From contig CAVQDO010000026.1 in NCBI GenBank assembly GCA_963711255.1, positions 1 through 64,000 on the forward strand: a DNA stretch of 64,000 nt, given 5' to 3'. Under the pieces are notes generated by a model that was not told where the DNA came from, ran no database searches, and saw only the letters and a list, made by a program, of their open reading frames with translations. The translations under genes and the position numbers were made by a program. Within the stretch, counting starts at the first letter, position 1. Each line of letters opens with the position of its first letter. Shown here in pieces: positions 52,331-61,497 of the stretch. This stretch comes from GCA-2746365 sp963711255. Lineage in GTDB: Bacteria; Pseudomonadota; Gammaproteobacteria; SZUA-229.

Positions 52331-54886
52331 TTATCCAAGTAACTTTCGTACTCGTTGTAATATAACGTGAGATTCAAAAGGTTTGTAAATCAAATTTTTG
52401 TGCAAGTTTTCATCGATCATACCTAAATGTCGGTCATCACCAAAACCACTGACTAGTTGAATTTTTAATGTCGGGTATTTTTCCTGTGCCATAACGGCAA
52501 GTTGGTAGCCATCAACTTCGGGCATAATGACATCTGAAATCATTATATCTATTGATTCATTCTCCAGTATTTCGAGCGCCTGTTTAGCATTATGAGCGAG
52601 AAATACCTGGTAGCCCTGATTGCTGAATATATTTGCAGTTAAATTGAGTAATGATATTTCATCGTCAACGATTAGAACAGATTCATTGCCTGATAAAATT
52701 TCAATATTGCCATCGTGTTTTGTTTCTTTTTCAGAGTGGTCAATATACTGTGGAAAATAGAGTGAAAAGCAAGTGCCTTTTCCCGGTTCCGAGTCCACGG
52801 TAATATTTCCACCGCTGCTTTCAATAAAGCCGTATACCTGGCTGAGTCCGAGCCCGGTGCCTTTTTCCCCTTTGGTTGAGTAAAATGGATCGTATATTTT
52901 ATCTAGTGCGGAATTATCTATTCCGCATCCTGTATCGATTACGCTGAGCTTTACATAGTTTCCCGGGGTAACATCAATAAGCTTTGCTTCCTGTTTATCA
53001 ATAGTCTCGTTACGAGTCTTGAAGGTTAACTTGCCACTGTTTTCTATTGCATGCATGGCATTGATGCTCATATTAATAATTGCATCTTCCAGATCATTGC
53101 TATCCAGAAAAACATTCCACAAATCATCAGCAAAATCAAATGTTAGAGTTATGCGTGCAGTCAGTGTTTTTACTAGCATGTCCCGATTATCCTGAAGTAT
53201 TTCATTGATATTCAGGTTTTCTGAATCGGATGTTTTTTTCCGAGAAAAGGCCAGTAGTTTGCGGGTTAGACTGGCGCTTCGTTCACCGGCGCGTTGGATT
53301 TCATGGGTATATTTAGTGAGACCAGGCTTGTCTATCAGTTCATTGCCTAGTAATTCGTTATAACCAAGTATGATTCCTAGCATATTGTTAAAGTCATGAG
53401 CGATACCGCCTGTAAGTTTTCCCAGGGCATCCATTTTCTGACTGCGACGAAGCTTGTCATCTTGGCGTTTGAATTCAGTTATATCAGTTGATATGGTGCA
53501 TATAGCGTAAATGTCACCAGCTTCATTGAATAATGGAAATTTGATCGAAATATAGTCGTGAAGACCATCATCGTGAGGCAGAGCTTGCTCTTGCTCCAGT
53601 GCGTTTCTTTCTGTTATTACAGCCTGATCATTGCGTTGTATTTCAGCGGCTATGTCATGTGGAAAAATATCATAGTCAGTTTTGTTTAAGATCTCTTGTC
53701 GTTCTACATGGAATAAATCTATAAATCTCTGGTTGGTAAATGTGTAGTGGCCATCTGTGTCTTTAACATATATGACGGCAGGTGAATGATCCATAATAGC
53801 TTGCAAGTTACGCCTGGCTTTTTCTTCGATGTCGATGTTTCTTTTTTCAAGTTCCTTCCTGTTTTCTTCGATTAACCTGGCCGATCGATTCATCTCTTTT
53901 GCGAGTTCACCAAGCTCATCATTTCTATCTAGATCTATTATTGCAAGTCCTTCGCCACGACCCATAATGCGTGCCCCATCCACTAGCTTGCGAATCGAAC
54001 TGATGATGTTGTTGGAAAATGCGATTGATAAAGCAAAACCCAGTATTGCGAGAAAAGGAAAAATAATAGTAAAAATTATTTTGGAAATATTGTTTATTTC
54101 CGTTAGAAATACATCGGGATGTACGGATAATGTAACATTCCATGTGAGACCAGGTAAATCTATATCTCTGCTTATTGACCATGGAGTATCATCAATTGAA
54201 TTGCAGTTGTCTGTGTTGCTGCTTTTTAATAACACTGTTCCATCAGCATCAGTCATGCATACCATTTCTGAATCGGAGGTGGGCAATAGCCTGATAGAAT
54301 CTTCAAAGTATTTGTAATCAACACTTAGCTGTAAGATGCCTTCCAGTCTATTTGAGGAGACATAAACGGGAATCCACCAGGCAAGATACTGGGTTTTATT
54401 ATTTATATTTTCCTGTTCGATCCTGTATTCATTATTTTTTAGTGTCAGCATTCTCCGAACGGTTTCATCCTGAGATTTATCTGATAGATGACGGTTGATA
54501 CCTAATCTGTCAACCCGAAAAATCTCTGCACCTTGATTGTTAATATAAATTGCCTGGGATAATTCAGTGCTCTGTTTCATTGAATCATAGAGATATAATT
54601 CCAGTTGCCGTATATCATTTTTTAATGCAGCCTGATTCAATGTTAGCTGGTTAAATCTCATGCTGCTGAACATTGGTAATTTCGCAGTTGATCGAAAACG
54701 TTCAGTTAATTCGTTAAATTTATAGTTAAGGCTTTTAAGACGAAACTCAGCGTCGATCTGGAATTGTTTTTCCAGCTGATGCACCATTGCTGATTCCATA
54801 CGATTAAAAATGAGAATTGTGGCAGCGAGTAGGAAGAGTCCACCGCCCAGACCCAGTGCCATAAGGAATCGCGTTCTTAATGACAT
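52331..54886 (-). CDS. Membrane hybrid histidine kinase with cache-type sensor, PAS and receiver
   Basis: The 851-residue protein has a helix at about 8-28, a periplasmic region of about 230 residues consistent with a double-cache sensor, a second helix (about 266-289) and HAMP (about 290-345). A PAS domain (365-485, YVKDTDGHYTFTNQRF) follows. The H-box is GGIAHDFNNMLG (about 509-520), with N-box NMSINAMHAIE, G1 DTGCGID and G2 GTGLGLSQVYG. The C-terminal receiver has VDDE, the phosphoacceptor Asp in SDVIMPEVDGY and Lys in IYKPFE. The PotD-like gene lies 6 bp upstream. No HPt or response regulator gene is adjacent. Confidence 0.88.
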   Translation of the reverse strand: MSLRTRFLMALGLGGGLFLLAATILIFNRMESAMVHQLEKQFQIDAEFRLKSLNYKFNELTERFRSTAKLPMFSSMRFNQLTLNQAALKNDIRQLELYLYDSMKQSTELSQAIYINNQGAEIFRVDRLGINRHLSDKSQDETVRRMLTLKNNEYRIEQENINNKTQYLAWWIPVYVSSNRLEGILQLSVDYKYFEDSIRLLPTSDSEMVCMTDADGTVLLKSSNTDNCNSIDDTPWSISRDIDLPGLTWNVTLSVHPDVFLTEINNISKIIFTIIFPFLAILGFALSIAFSNNIISSIRKLVDGARIMGRGEGLAIIDLDRNDELGELAKEMNRSARLIEENRKELEKRNIDIEEKARRNLQAIMDHSPAVIYVKDTDGHYTFTNQRFIDLFHVERQEILNKTDYDIFPHDIAAEIQRNDQAVITERNALEQEQALPHDDGLHDYISIKFPLFNEAGDIYAICTISTDITEFKRQDDKLRRSQKMDALGKLTGGIAHDFNNMLGIILGYNELLGNELIDKPGLTKYTHEIQRAGERSASLTRKLLAFSRKKTSDSENLNINEILQDNRDMLVKTLTARITLTFDFADDLWNVFLDSNDLEDAIINMSINAMHAIENSGKLTFKTRNETIDKQEAKLIDVTPGNYVKLSVIDTGCGIDNSALDKIYDPFYSTKGEKGTGLGLSQVYGFIESSGGNITVDSEPGKGTCFSLYFPQYIDHSEKETKHDGNIEILSGNESVLIVDDEISLLNLTANIFSNQGYQVFLAHNAKQALEILENESIDIMISDVIMPEVDGYQLAVMAQEKYPTLKIQLVSGFGDDRHLGMIDENLHKNLIYKPFESHVILQRVRKLLG

Positions 54887-54892
54887 GAGTTA

Positions 54893-55972
54893 CTATCTCT
54901 GCTTCTGTCTTGAATCTTGTCTTACTGCATTGAGTACTTCATCATATAAATTTTTACGAGGCATGTGGTCCCATAATATCATGCGATTGAAATAATCAGG
55001 GTCATCAAGATGCAGTGCGCGTATTTCTTCAGCTTTTAGTAATCCTAAAGTTTCGATATTGGAGGGCGCAAGACCGGTGATTTTTACCATTTGTTGTTGA
55101 ATAGCAGGATCGATTTGATGGTTGATATACTGGTGTGCTAAATCCTTATGGTGGGCGTTCTTGCTAATCATGTAGCTGTCAAACATGCCCACGGCACCTT
55201 CTTTCGGAATGGTCATAGCAAAATTTTTGCCTGCGGCTTTTAGTCGGGCTGATGGATCGTACCAGCTATTATACGCGACCAATTGCCCCTTCTTAACTAA
55301 ACTTAGTTCATCGCCACCGCCTTTATAGTAATGCGCCTGCAGCTTATTGAATTCAAGCAGCTTGTTTTTAACTTTATCTAACTGGGCTCGGGTGAGGCTA
55401 TAGACATTTTTGTAGCCAAGTGCCAGAGCAGTAGTCCAGATCATTGACACATCATCCCACATAGCAACCTTGCCCATGTATTTCGGGTTCCATAAAACAT
55501 CCCAGCTATCAGGGTTGTTAATGAGATCTTTGTCATACATCAGACCCGTGGGCCCCCATGCCCAGGGCACTGCATAGACTCGGCTGTCAAATTGACTCCA
55601 TTCTGAATATTTAAGATTGTGATGCAGATTCTGGTAGTTTGGTAGTTTCTGTAGATTTACGGGTTCAACCAATCCCATATCATGCAAAATTTTGATGCCT
55701 TCATTAGAGATAATAAAAAGATCAAAATGCTCATCTGATTCAGCAAGATTTACGATATCGTCCAGGTTGCTTAGAGGTTTGAATTTGATATTTATGCCGG
55801 TCTTTTTCTCAAAACTCTTATATCCGATAGTCTTATCGGGGTGTTCCGGGTCAGCATAAACATCCCAGCCGGCTATCTTGAGGGAAGTAGATTCATCAGC
55901 AAACAGGTTTGGTACAAAAAAGTTGGCCAGTATAAAAAACAAAATTACACGTGTTTTTTTCATTTTCCTCAT
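54893..55972 (-). CDS. PotD-like periplasmic binding protein paired with a kinase
   Basis: The 359-residue protein has a signal peptide (VILFFILANFFVPNLFA) and a type II binding fold of the PotD/spermidine-putrescine group: LKIAGWDVYADPEHPD, KFKPLSNLDDIVNL, DLFIISNEGIK, YAVPWAWGPTGLMYDKD and DPSARLKAAGK. The start may be ATG at 55972 or 55963. No transporter gene follows; a histidine kinase does, 6 bp downstream. In Vibrio the PotD-like NspS works with the membrane signalling protein MbaA, which supports a ligand-presenting role here. The ligand is not known. Confidence 0.82.
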   Translation of the reverse strand: MRKMKKTRVILFFILANFFVPNLFADESTSLKIAGWDVYADPEHPDKTIGYKSFEKKTGINIKFKPLSNLDDIVNLAESDEHFDLFIISNEGIKILHDMGLVEPVNLQKLPNYQNLHHNLKYSEWSQFDSRVYAVPWAWGPTGLMYDKDLINNPDSWDVLWNPKYMGKVAMWDDVSMIWTTALALGYKNVYSLTRAQLDKVKNKLLEFNKLQAHYYKGGGDELSLVKKGQLVAYNSWYDPSARLKAAGKNFAMTIPKEGAVGMFDSYMISKNAHHKDLAHQYINHQIDPAIQQQMVKITGLAPSNIETLGLLKAEEIRALHLDDPDYFNRMILWDHMPRKNLYDEVLNAVRQDSRQKQR

Positions 55973-56090
55973 TGGAGATATCCCTTGATAAAACTAGATT
56001 ACTACTGATTGCTATCTGAAATCAAACGATTCTACAAAAAGCTTATATATGCTTAGATACTGGTAAATATTCTCGTTCGAATATTTGGGA

Positions 56091-57074
56091 ATATTTGGGG
56101 TCAGGTAAATTAAGTGGGGTCAGATGGAAATTAAGTGGGGTCAGATGAAACTTATTCATTCTCAGGATGAAGTCTAGGCCTCCCCATCTTGCTTGGTCTT
56201 ACCCGCCTACTACAGAGACCTTCAATCTCATCTTTGAATCACTCGCTTCCCAGTGCCATCCCCTTGTTAACCGCAGATCGTATATCTTTTATCATTTCAT
56301 CGTCGACATGTGCCTGAAACAGTTTCCTGTATGCATCCTGACGAATTGAATCCGTTTTACCTAACGAAAGGTATTCAATATGTGGAGTACTCATCTGCAC
56401 TCTTTTTCCAAGTGCGTGGCGTTGATAGCTTGACCATGTATATTCTGCTGGGTCTGATACCATTCCCGCTCTCACTGGATTTAGCTCAATATACCGTTGA
56501 CACTGTAATAGATAGGTTTCAGTTTGCACTAGACTGGATTTGAAGCGCCCTTCCCACAGCGTTCCACTGCGACGATACTCCCGATTAAAATATCTCACGT
56601 ACCGTCTTCCTATTGCCTGCATCATATTAGAAACTGCATCTGTTGCGTGAGGACTTGCCAGCAGATGTACGTGATTTGTCATAAACACCCACGCATGAAG
56701 TGAAACTGAGAATTTTGTCGAATATTGGTGTAACAGTCTGGCATAGAACGCCATATCCTGATCACAGGCAAAACAGACCTGTCTATTGTTACCACGCTGG
56801 ATGATATGCTGAGGGATACCCAGAGGTGATATTAGCTTTAAACGCGCCATGGCTCAATCCTTGTAGCCTGAAAGTGTCCTTATATTAACAAGGCAATCGA
56901 TTTGTTCAAACAGAAAGTTTCATCTGACCCCACTTATTATGAATGCACTCATGAAGGACGCTGTGAGACCTTAGAATTTGAAACACCGGCAGAACTAATG
57001 CTTGCGCTGCCTCGACCGGTTGACATCGCAACTCTTAGCGGTCTACCATTAGTTTTTACTCTGACCCCAAATAT
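56091..57074. mobile_element. REP-flanked RAYT element between two divergent sensor modules
   Basis: Nested inverted repeats bracket the RAYT gene. The outer pair is ATATTTGGGGTCAG (56091-56104) with CTGACCCCAAATAT (57061-57074). The inner pair is a perfect 21-bp inverted repeat at 56133-56153 and 56915-56935, containing AGTGGGGTCAGATGAAACT. A further GTGGGGTCAGATGG copy lies at about 56114-56127. The cassette lies in the control region between two binding protein-kinase modules and could affect their promoters. REP sequences of this kind are the usual substrates of their RAYT enzymes. Confidence 0.75.
56239..56850 (-). CDS. REP-associated tyrosine transposase (RAYT), truncated by a TGA
   Basis: The 203-residue Y1-type protein has PQHIIQRGNNRQ, the HxH metal motif NHVHLL (about 60-65) and the conserved RYIELNPVRAG with its tyrosine. 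It stops at TGA (56239-56241) after ALGSE. The same frame then continues FKDEIEGLCSRRVRPS and GRPRLHPENE to a TAA at 56152-56154. RAYT proteins normally read ERFK at this point, so CGA changed to TGA is the simplest explanation. The full protein would be about 232 residues. The catalytic part is intact; the basic tail is lost. It is flanked by its probable REP substrates. Confidence 0.85.
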   Translation of the reverse strand: MARLKLISPLGIPQHIIQRGNNRQVCFACDQDMAFYARLLHQYSTKFSVSLHAWVFMTNHVHLLASPHATDAVSNMMQAIGRRYVRYFNREYRRSGTLWEGRFKSSLVQTETYLLQCQRYIELNPVRAGMVSDPAEYTWSSYQRHALGKRVQMSTPHIEYLSLGKTDSIRQDAYRKLFQAHVDDEMIKDIRSAVNKGMALGSE

Positions 57075-57139
57075 CCATCGTCTGGTGTGGCGGCAATAGC
57101 CAAACTGCAAAATACTGATTCTGAACTAAAATTTAATAA

Positions 57140-57994
57140 ATGAAACACAGGGAAAGATGCATGAACTTGAGCAGGCGCTTTACTCTCCTAGCGTTGTTAC
57201 TTAGTCTGTCGGCAACTATTCATGCTAGCCAGGAGCAGGTTCATTCGCCCTATATGTTTGGTGTTTTTCCCTACTTTTCTCCACTGCGCCTCGATGATAT
57301 ATATGCGCCGGTAAGCCAGGAGCTTTCTGGCATTCTGGGCCGCCAAGTAAAATTCACGACGTCGACGACCTTTGAGATCTTCCTGGCAAAACTGAAATCC
57401 AGGCACTATGACTTTGCCATCATTCCTCCCATACTTTATCCAGTTGCTATCGATGAACTTCAATATTTACCTGTTGTTCGGATGGAAGAAAAACTCCAGT
57501 CGCTGATACTCGTCCGGGAAGACAGTACTTTAATGGATATTGAAGATCTTCGCGGTAAAGTCATTGCCACGCCCCCTAGGAAGGGCCCCGTCATAGGCGT
57601 CGTGAAACGTGCCATGAAGGAAAGAAATATGAAACCGGATGAGCATGTCGACTTTCGAGCCTTTAAGTCTGTCAGCTCAGGTCTGCAGCAACTCCTGGCA
57701 GGAAAGGTCGATGCCTGTATTGCACCTAGTTTTGCGTATGCCTCTTTTGCAAAATCAAGGGGTGTGAAACTGCGTACACTCTGGCAATCTTCCAGTTTAC
57801 CTAACCTGTCATTGGTCATACATCCACGTGTCCCGCAACAGGATAGAGACGGGATTCAAGAGGCGCTATTATCCTGGCGTGATTCAATTAAAGGTCAGGC
57901 ACTGCTGCGTGGGATGAGCACCCAAGGTTTCGTGCCCGTCGATGATAAAGAATATGATGTCATACGGTCATTCATCGATAAGAGCAAAAAATAA
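57140..57994 (+). CDS. PhnD-like periplasmic binding protein paired with a kinase
   Basis: The 284-residue protein has a signal peptide (about FTLLALLLSLSATIHAS), and the start is probably ATG at 57161, which has AGGGAAAG upstream. The mature part matches the PhnD/phosphonate-type binding proteins: YFSPLRLDDIYAPVSQEL, ATPPRKGPVIGVVK, KVDACIAPSFAYA. It resembles the 47123-47953 protein in fold. Its stop overlaps the next start as TAATG, so it is coupled to a hybrid histidine kinase. No ABC genes are adjacent. A periplasmic sensor role is inferred. Confidence 0.78.
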   Translation: MKHRERCMNLSRRFTLLALLLSLSATIHASQEQVHSPYMFGVFPYFSPLRLDDIYAPVSQELSGILGRQVKFTTSTTFEIFLAKLKSRHYDFAIIPPILYPVAIDELQYLPVVRMEEKLQSLILVREDSTLMDIEDLRGKVIATPPRKGPVIGVVKRAMKERNMKPDEHVDFRAFKSVSSGLQQLLAGKVDACIAPSFAYASFAKSRGVKLRTLWQSSSLPNLSLVIHPRVPQQDRDGIQEALLSWRDSIKGQALLRGMSTQGFVPVDDKEYDVIRSFIDKSKK

Positions 57995-60594
57995 TGTTCT
58001 CGCGTTTATCACTGAAATACCGGATAGCCCTGATTGTCTTTATCCTGGAGGCCATCATGTTAAGCCTGGTCCTATGGCAAACATTGGCGTATTCCTATAA
58101 GGAAAGTTCTAAATTAATCCAAAGTAATCAAGAGGCAATTTTCCAACTTATCGGCGGTATCAGCCGAACGGCACTGTTAACCGAAGAGTACGCCGAGTTA
58201 CAGCCCTATATTGAAAATTTGCTGGTAAAAACCGAAGCAACGCAACTCTACCTGGCCGATGTCAACGCTAATATCGTTGCAAGCAGTATTACCTCGGATC
58301 TTGGGCGTAAACTGCCCGACTTGGAGGATGGGGCCCATTTTGTATGGCGCATCAACGAGATAAATAATGCCGCAGGATTAATGGGAACTCTTGCCATTAA
58401 ATTTTCAAGCAGCGGATTAATGCAAGCCCATATTGGCGCCCGTGATTTTGGTATAACCATCGCTATTATCGGTATGCTCATTATCGCTGCTGTAGGATTA
58501 ATCGTTGGTTTCTTGTTGACCCGCCGGCTTGCAGTCATTACAAATACGGCGCAGCTTGTAGCGGGTGGCGACCTTACCGCCAGAACAAATATCTATGCTC
58601 AAGATGAGGTAGGAAAACTTGCATTGACTTTCGATAACATGATCCAGCACTTGTTGGAAAGTCAGAATAATTTAAGTCAAACGCTCTCAAATTTGCAAGA
58701 AAGTGAAGAGAGTCTTTCGGTTACGCTGAATAGTATCGGTGATGCGGTTATTGCCACTGACATTAATGGCAACGTAACGCGTATGAATTCTGTGGCAGAG
58801 AACATAACGGGGTGGTCTCTTGCTGAAGCAAAGATGCAGCCTTTAAAAACGATATTCCCTATTGTTGATGCATCCACTCGAGAAATGATTGCAAACCCAA
58901 TTGAAAAAGTCATATCTACTGGAGAAACTATATTTCTAAGCAACCATACTACGCTTATCTCTAAGAGTGGTGTTGAATATCAAATAGCTGATTCAGCTGC
59001 ACCAATACGAAATAATAATAATCAGGTGCTGGGCATGGTGTTGATATTTAGTGATGTAACTGAACAGTATAAATTACGTGAAGAGATTCGTTCATCGGAG
59101 CAGCATTTAAAGCTTTACCGTGAGCAGGCGCCAATGGCTACCATCGAATGGGATCTTGATTATAAGGTTATTGATTGGAATAAAGCCGCAGAAAAAATGT
59201 TTGGTTATACGGTTGATGAAGTCCGAGGGCGAAATTTTACGGACTTTATGATGCCAGAAAATGCTGTTGTTGATGTTAAACGTATCTGGAAGGATTTAAT
59301 TTCGCAAAAAGGTGGTACCTATAGTCTAAATGAAAACCTCACTAAGGATGGCCGAACCATCCTATGTGAATGGCACAATACGACGCTTGTGGACGAAGAT
59401 GGCAAGGTTATCGGTGCGGCATCCATTGTACAGGATGTTACCAATCGAAAAAGGCAGGAAGAAGAGCTTCGACGCAGCCAGAAAATGGATGCATTAGGAA
59501 AGCTTACAGGTGGCATAGCCCACGATTACAATAATATGTTAGGTGTTATTGTGGGGTATTCAGAATTATTATGCGACATGCTTAAAGATCAGTCAAAGTC
59601 CGCTGGTTATGCCAATCAAATTCTTCGAGCGGGAGAAAGAGGCAGTAAGCTAACTAAAAAATTATTATCGTTCTCGCGTCATAAAAATAGTAATGCGGAA
59701 ATTATTAACATAAACGCATTGCTAACCGAAGAAAGAATGATGCTAGAAAAAACCCTGACTGCACGGATTGAGTTGGTTTACGAACTAGATGATGATCTAT
59801 GGCCGGTTTGGTTAGATGGTGGCGAGCTTGAAGATGTTATTATCAATCTTAGTATTAATGCCATGCATGCTATTGATGGTAGCGGACGCTTGGCAATTCA
59901 AACTCGAAATGCGCAAGTTAATGAAGCAGATGCTCAATTACTTGAAATAAATTCAGGGGATTATGTGTTGCTTGCGGTAAGCGACACTGGTTGCGGTATG
60001 GATAAAGTTACCAAGGAGAAGATGTTTGATCCTTTTTTCTCAACTAAAGGCGAACAAGGTACGGGGCTAGGCTTAAGTCAGGTTTATGGTTTTGTTCGGC
60101 GCAGTAATGGGACTATAAAGGTTTATTCGGAGCTGGGACAAGGCACAATGTTGCAGCTCTATTTTCCTCGTTATATTAATCATGATCATCAGCATAAATT
60201 AGAAGAAATGGTGCAAGATGAAGATTTAAGTGGCACAGAAAAGATCCTTATAGTAGATGACGAGCCATCAATTTGCAGTTTAAGTTATGAAATACTAAGT
60301 AATCAGGGGTATCACGCCTTTTGTGCAAACAATGCAAAGCAGGCTCTAGATATTCTGGAAAAAGAAGAAATTGATTTGTTGCTTTCAGATATCATTATGC
60401 CAAATATGGATGGCTATGAATTGGCCGGCATCGTACAAAAAGAATATCCCCATATCAAAATTCAATTAGCTAGTGGTTTTAATGATAAGCACAATGTCGA
60501 TATGGTTGATCAAAAATTGCAATATGACTTGCTTCAAAAGCCATACACCTCAAAAATATTATTGAAACGAATTCGTGATTTGTTAAATGGTTGA
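57994..60594 (+). CDS. Membrane hybrid histidine kinase with two PAS domains and receiver
   Basis: The 866-residue protein has a helix at about 10-30, a small periplasmic sensor (about 31-148) and a second helix (about 149-172). HAMP follows (about 173-228), then two PAS domains (about 240-355 and 368-485), H-box GGIAHDYNNMLG (about 505-516), N-box NLSINAMHAID, G1 DTGCGMD and G2 GTGLGLSQVYG. The C-terminal receiver contains VDDEPS and the phosphoacceptor in SDIIMPNMDGY. Its kinase core closely matches the kinase at 52331-54886. It starts in the overlap TAATG with the binding protein. No output gene is visible. Confidence 0.88.
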   Translation: MFSRLSLKYRIALIVFILEAIMLSLVLWQTLAYSYKESSKLIQSNQEAIFQLIGGISRTALLTEEYAELQPYIENLLVKTEATQLYLADVNANIVASSITSDLGRKLPDLEDGAHFVWRINEINNAAGLMGTLAIKFSSSGLMQAHIGARDFGITIAIIGMLIIAAVGLIVGFLLTRRLAVITNTAQLVAGGDLTARTNIYAQDEVGKLALTFDNMIQHLLESQNNLSQTLSNLQESEESLSVTLNSIGDAVIATDINGNVTRMNSVAENITGWSLAEAKMQPLKTIFPIVDASTREMIANPIEKVISTGETIFLSNHTTLISKSGVEYQIADSAAPIRNNNNQVLGMVLIFSDVTEQYKLREEIRSSEQHLKLYREQAPMATIEWDLDYKVIDWNKAAEKMFGYTVDEVRGRNFTDFMMPENAVVDVKRIWKDLISQKGGTYSLNENLTKDGRTILCEWHNTTLVDEDGKVIGAASIVQDVTNRKRQEEELRRSQKMDALGKLTGGIAHDYNNMLGVIVGYSELLCDMLKDQSKSAGYANQILRAGERGSKLTKKLLSFSRHKNSNAEIININALLTEERMMLEKTLTARIELVYELDDDLWPVWLDGGELEDVIINLSINAMHAIDGSGRLAIQTRNAQVNEADAQLLEINSGDYVLLAVSDTGCGMDKVTKEKMFDPFFSTKGEQGTGLGLSQVYGFVRRSNGTIKVYSELGQGTMLQLYFPRYINHDHQHKLEEMVQDEDLSGTEKILIVDDEPSICSLSYEILSNQGYHAFCANNAKQALDILEKEEIDLLLSDIIMPNMDGYELAGIVQKEYPHIKIQLASGFNDKHNVDMVDQKLQYDLLQKPYTSKILLKRIRDLLNG

Positions 60595-60795
60595 GGGGTT
60601 GTGCAAATAATTTAAATCCCTGGCCCGCGATTGGCAGGCCAGAGGTTTTCAATGGTCGTAATTTCTTTCTGTTACGCGTCATTCAATAATTGAACATGAT
60701 TAATTAGCGACATAAGGCATTCAACTTTCATTCCAGGTTGTGCGTCAAAAATCTGGATTTAATATCCACAAATTTTTGTCGTTTGGGAACAATCG

Positions 60796-61058
60796 GGGAC
60801 AGACCACGATTAATCGATCTTAAATGGCCTTCCCGCCTTAAGTGGAGTAACTCGCTTTATTTAACATCATTGATATTTCCTCTTTAAAACGATCACCACC
60901 AAGAACAAAATTTCCATTTGTAGAATTCCGAATTTCTTTAATAATATTGCTATCTATATGTGAGTTAAATAAATCACTATAAGCTTGCTGTCTAGACAGG
61001 TCATCTTTTGAAAGCGCCAGATACTCGTCATGAGGTGTAATTAACTGTGGCCTGTCCC
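60796..61058. repeat. REP-like flanks of a RAYT remnant, GGGACAGACCAC family
   Basis: GGGACAGACCAC (60796-60807) and GTGGCCTGTCCC (61047-61058) are inverted copies with one mismatch. They bracket the C-terminal remnant of a RAYT gene. The core differs from the two other REP families in this window (GGGGTCAGATG, GGGGACAGTATACC). Confidence 0.55.
60838..61056 (-). pseudogene. C-terminal remnant of a third RAYT transposase
   Basis: On the minus strand the frame reads PQLITPHDEYLALS, then AYSDLFNSHID, IIKEIRNSTNG, LGGDRFKEEI and a stop at 60838-60840. This aligns with the C-terminus of the RAYT at 56239 (STPHIEYLSLG, AYRKLFQAHVD, MIKDIRSAVNK). The N-terminal catalytic portion, including the HxH motif, is gone. 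The remnant abuts a REP-like flank on its upstream side. It retains the GDRF residues that the intact RAYT at 56239 has replaced with a stop. Confidence 0.75.
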
Positions 61059-61089
61059 AGATTATTTTCCGATTATTTTTTTTGAAGCT

Positions 61090-61489
61090 GATTTAAGCAT
61101 AGTATTATCCAAGTAACTTTCGTACTCGTTGTAATAAAACGTGAGTTTCAAATGGTTTGTAAATCATATTTTTGTGCAAGTTTTCATCGATCATACCTAA
61201 ATGTCGGTCATCACCAAAACCACTGACTAGTTGAATTTTTAATATCGGGTATTTTTCCTGTGCCATAATGGCAAGTTGGTAGCCATCAACATCGGGCATA
61301 ATGACATCTGAAATCATTATATCAATAGATTCATTCTCCAGTATTTCAAGCGCTTGTTTAGCGCTATGAGCTAGAAATACCTGGTAGCCCTGATTGCTGA
61401 ATATATTTGCAGTTAAATTGAGTAATGAAATTTCATCGTCAACGACTAGAACAGATTCATTGCCTGATAAATTGTCAATATTGCCATCG
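61090..61489 (-). pseudogene. Receiver-domain fragment duplicated from the hybrid kinase at 52331
   Basis: These 400 bp are a near copy (about 95% by eye) of 52316-52715, the 3' end of the other hybrid kinase. An open frame reads through it from a GTG at 61522-61524 to 61105 and would give a 139-residue receiver whose first dozen residues derive from a REP sequence. VDDE, the Asp in SDVIMPDVDGY and Lys in IYKPFE are intact. The copy ends abruptly at CCATCG, where the RAYT flank begins. Expression of a stand-alone receiver is possible, but a broken kinase gene is likelier. Confidence 0.75.
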
Positions 61490-61497
61490 GGAATTCT

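Noticed and set aside
56902..57099. 65-residue frame with an ETLEFETPAEL segment loosely like IS30 transposase C-termini
   Set aside because: It begins inside a REP repeat, lacks catalytic residues and the likeness is too short to claim a gene.
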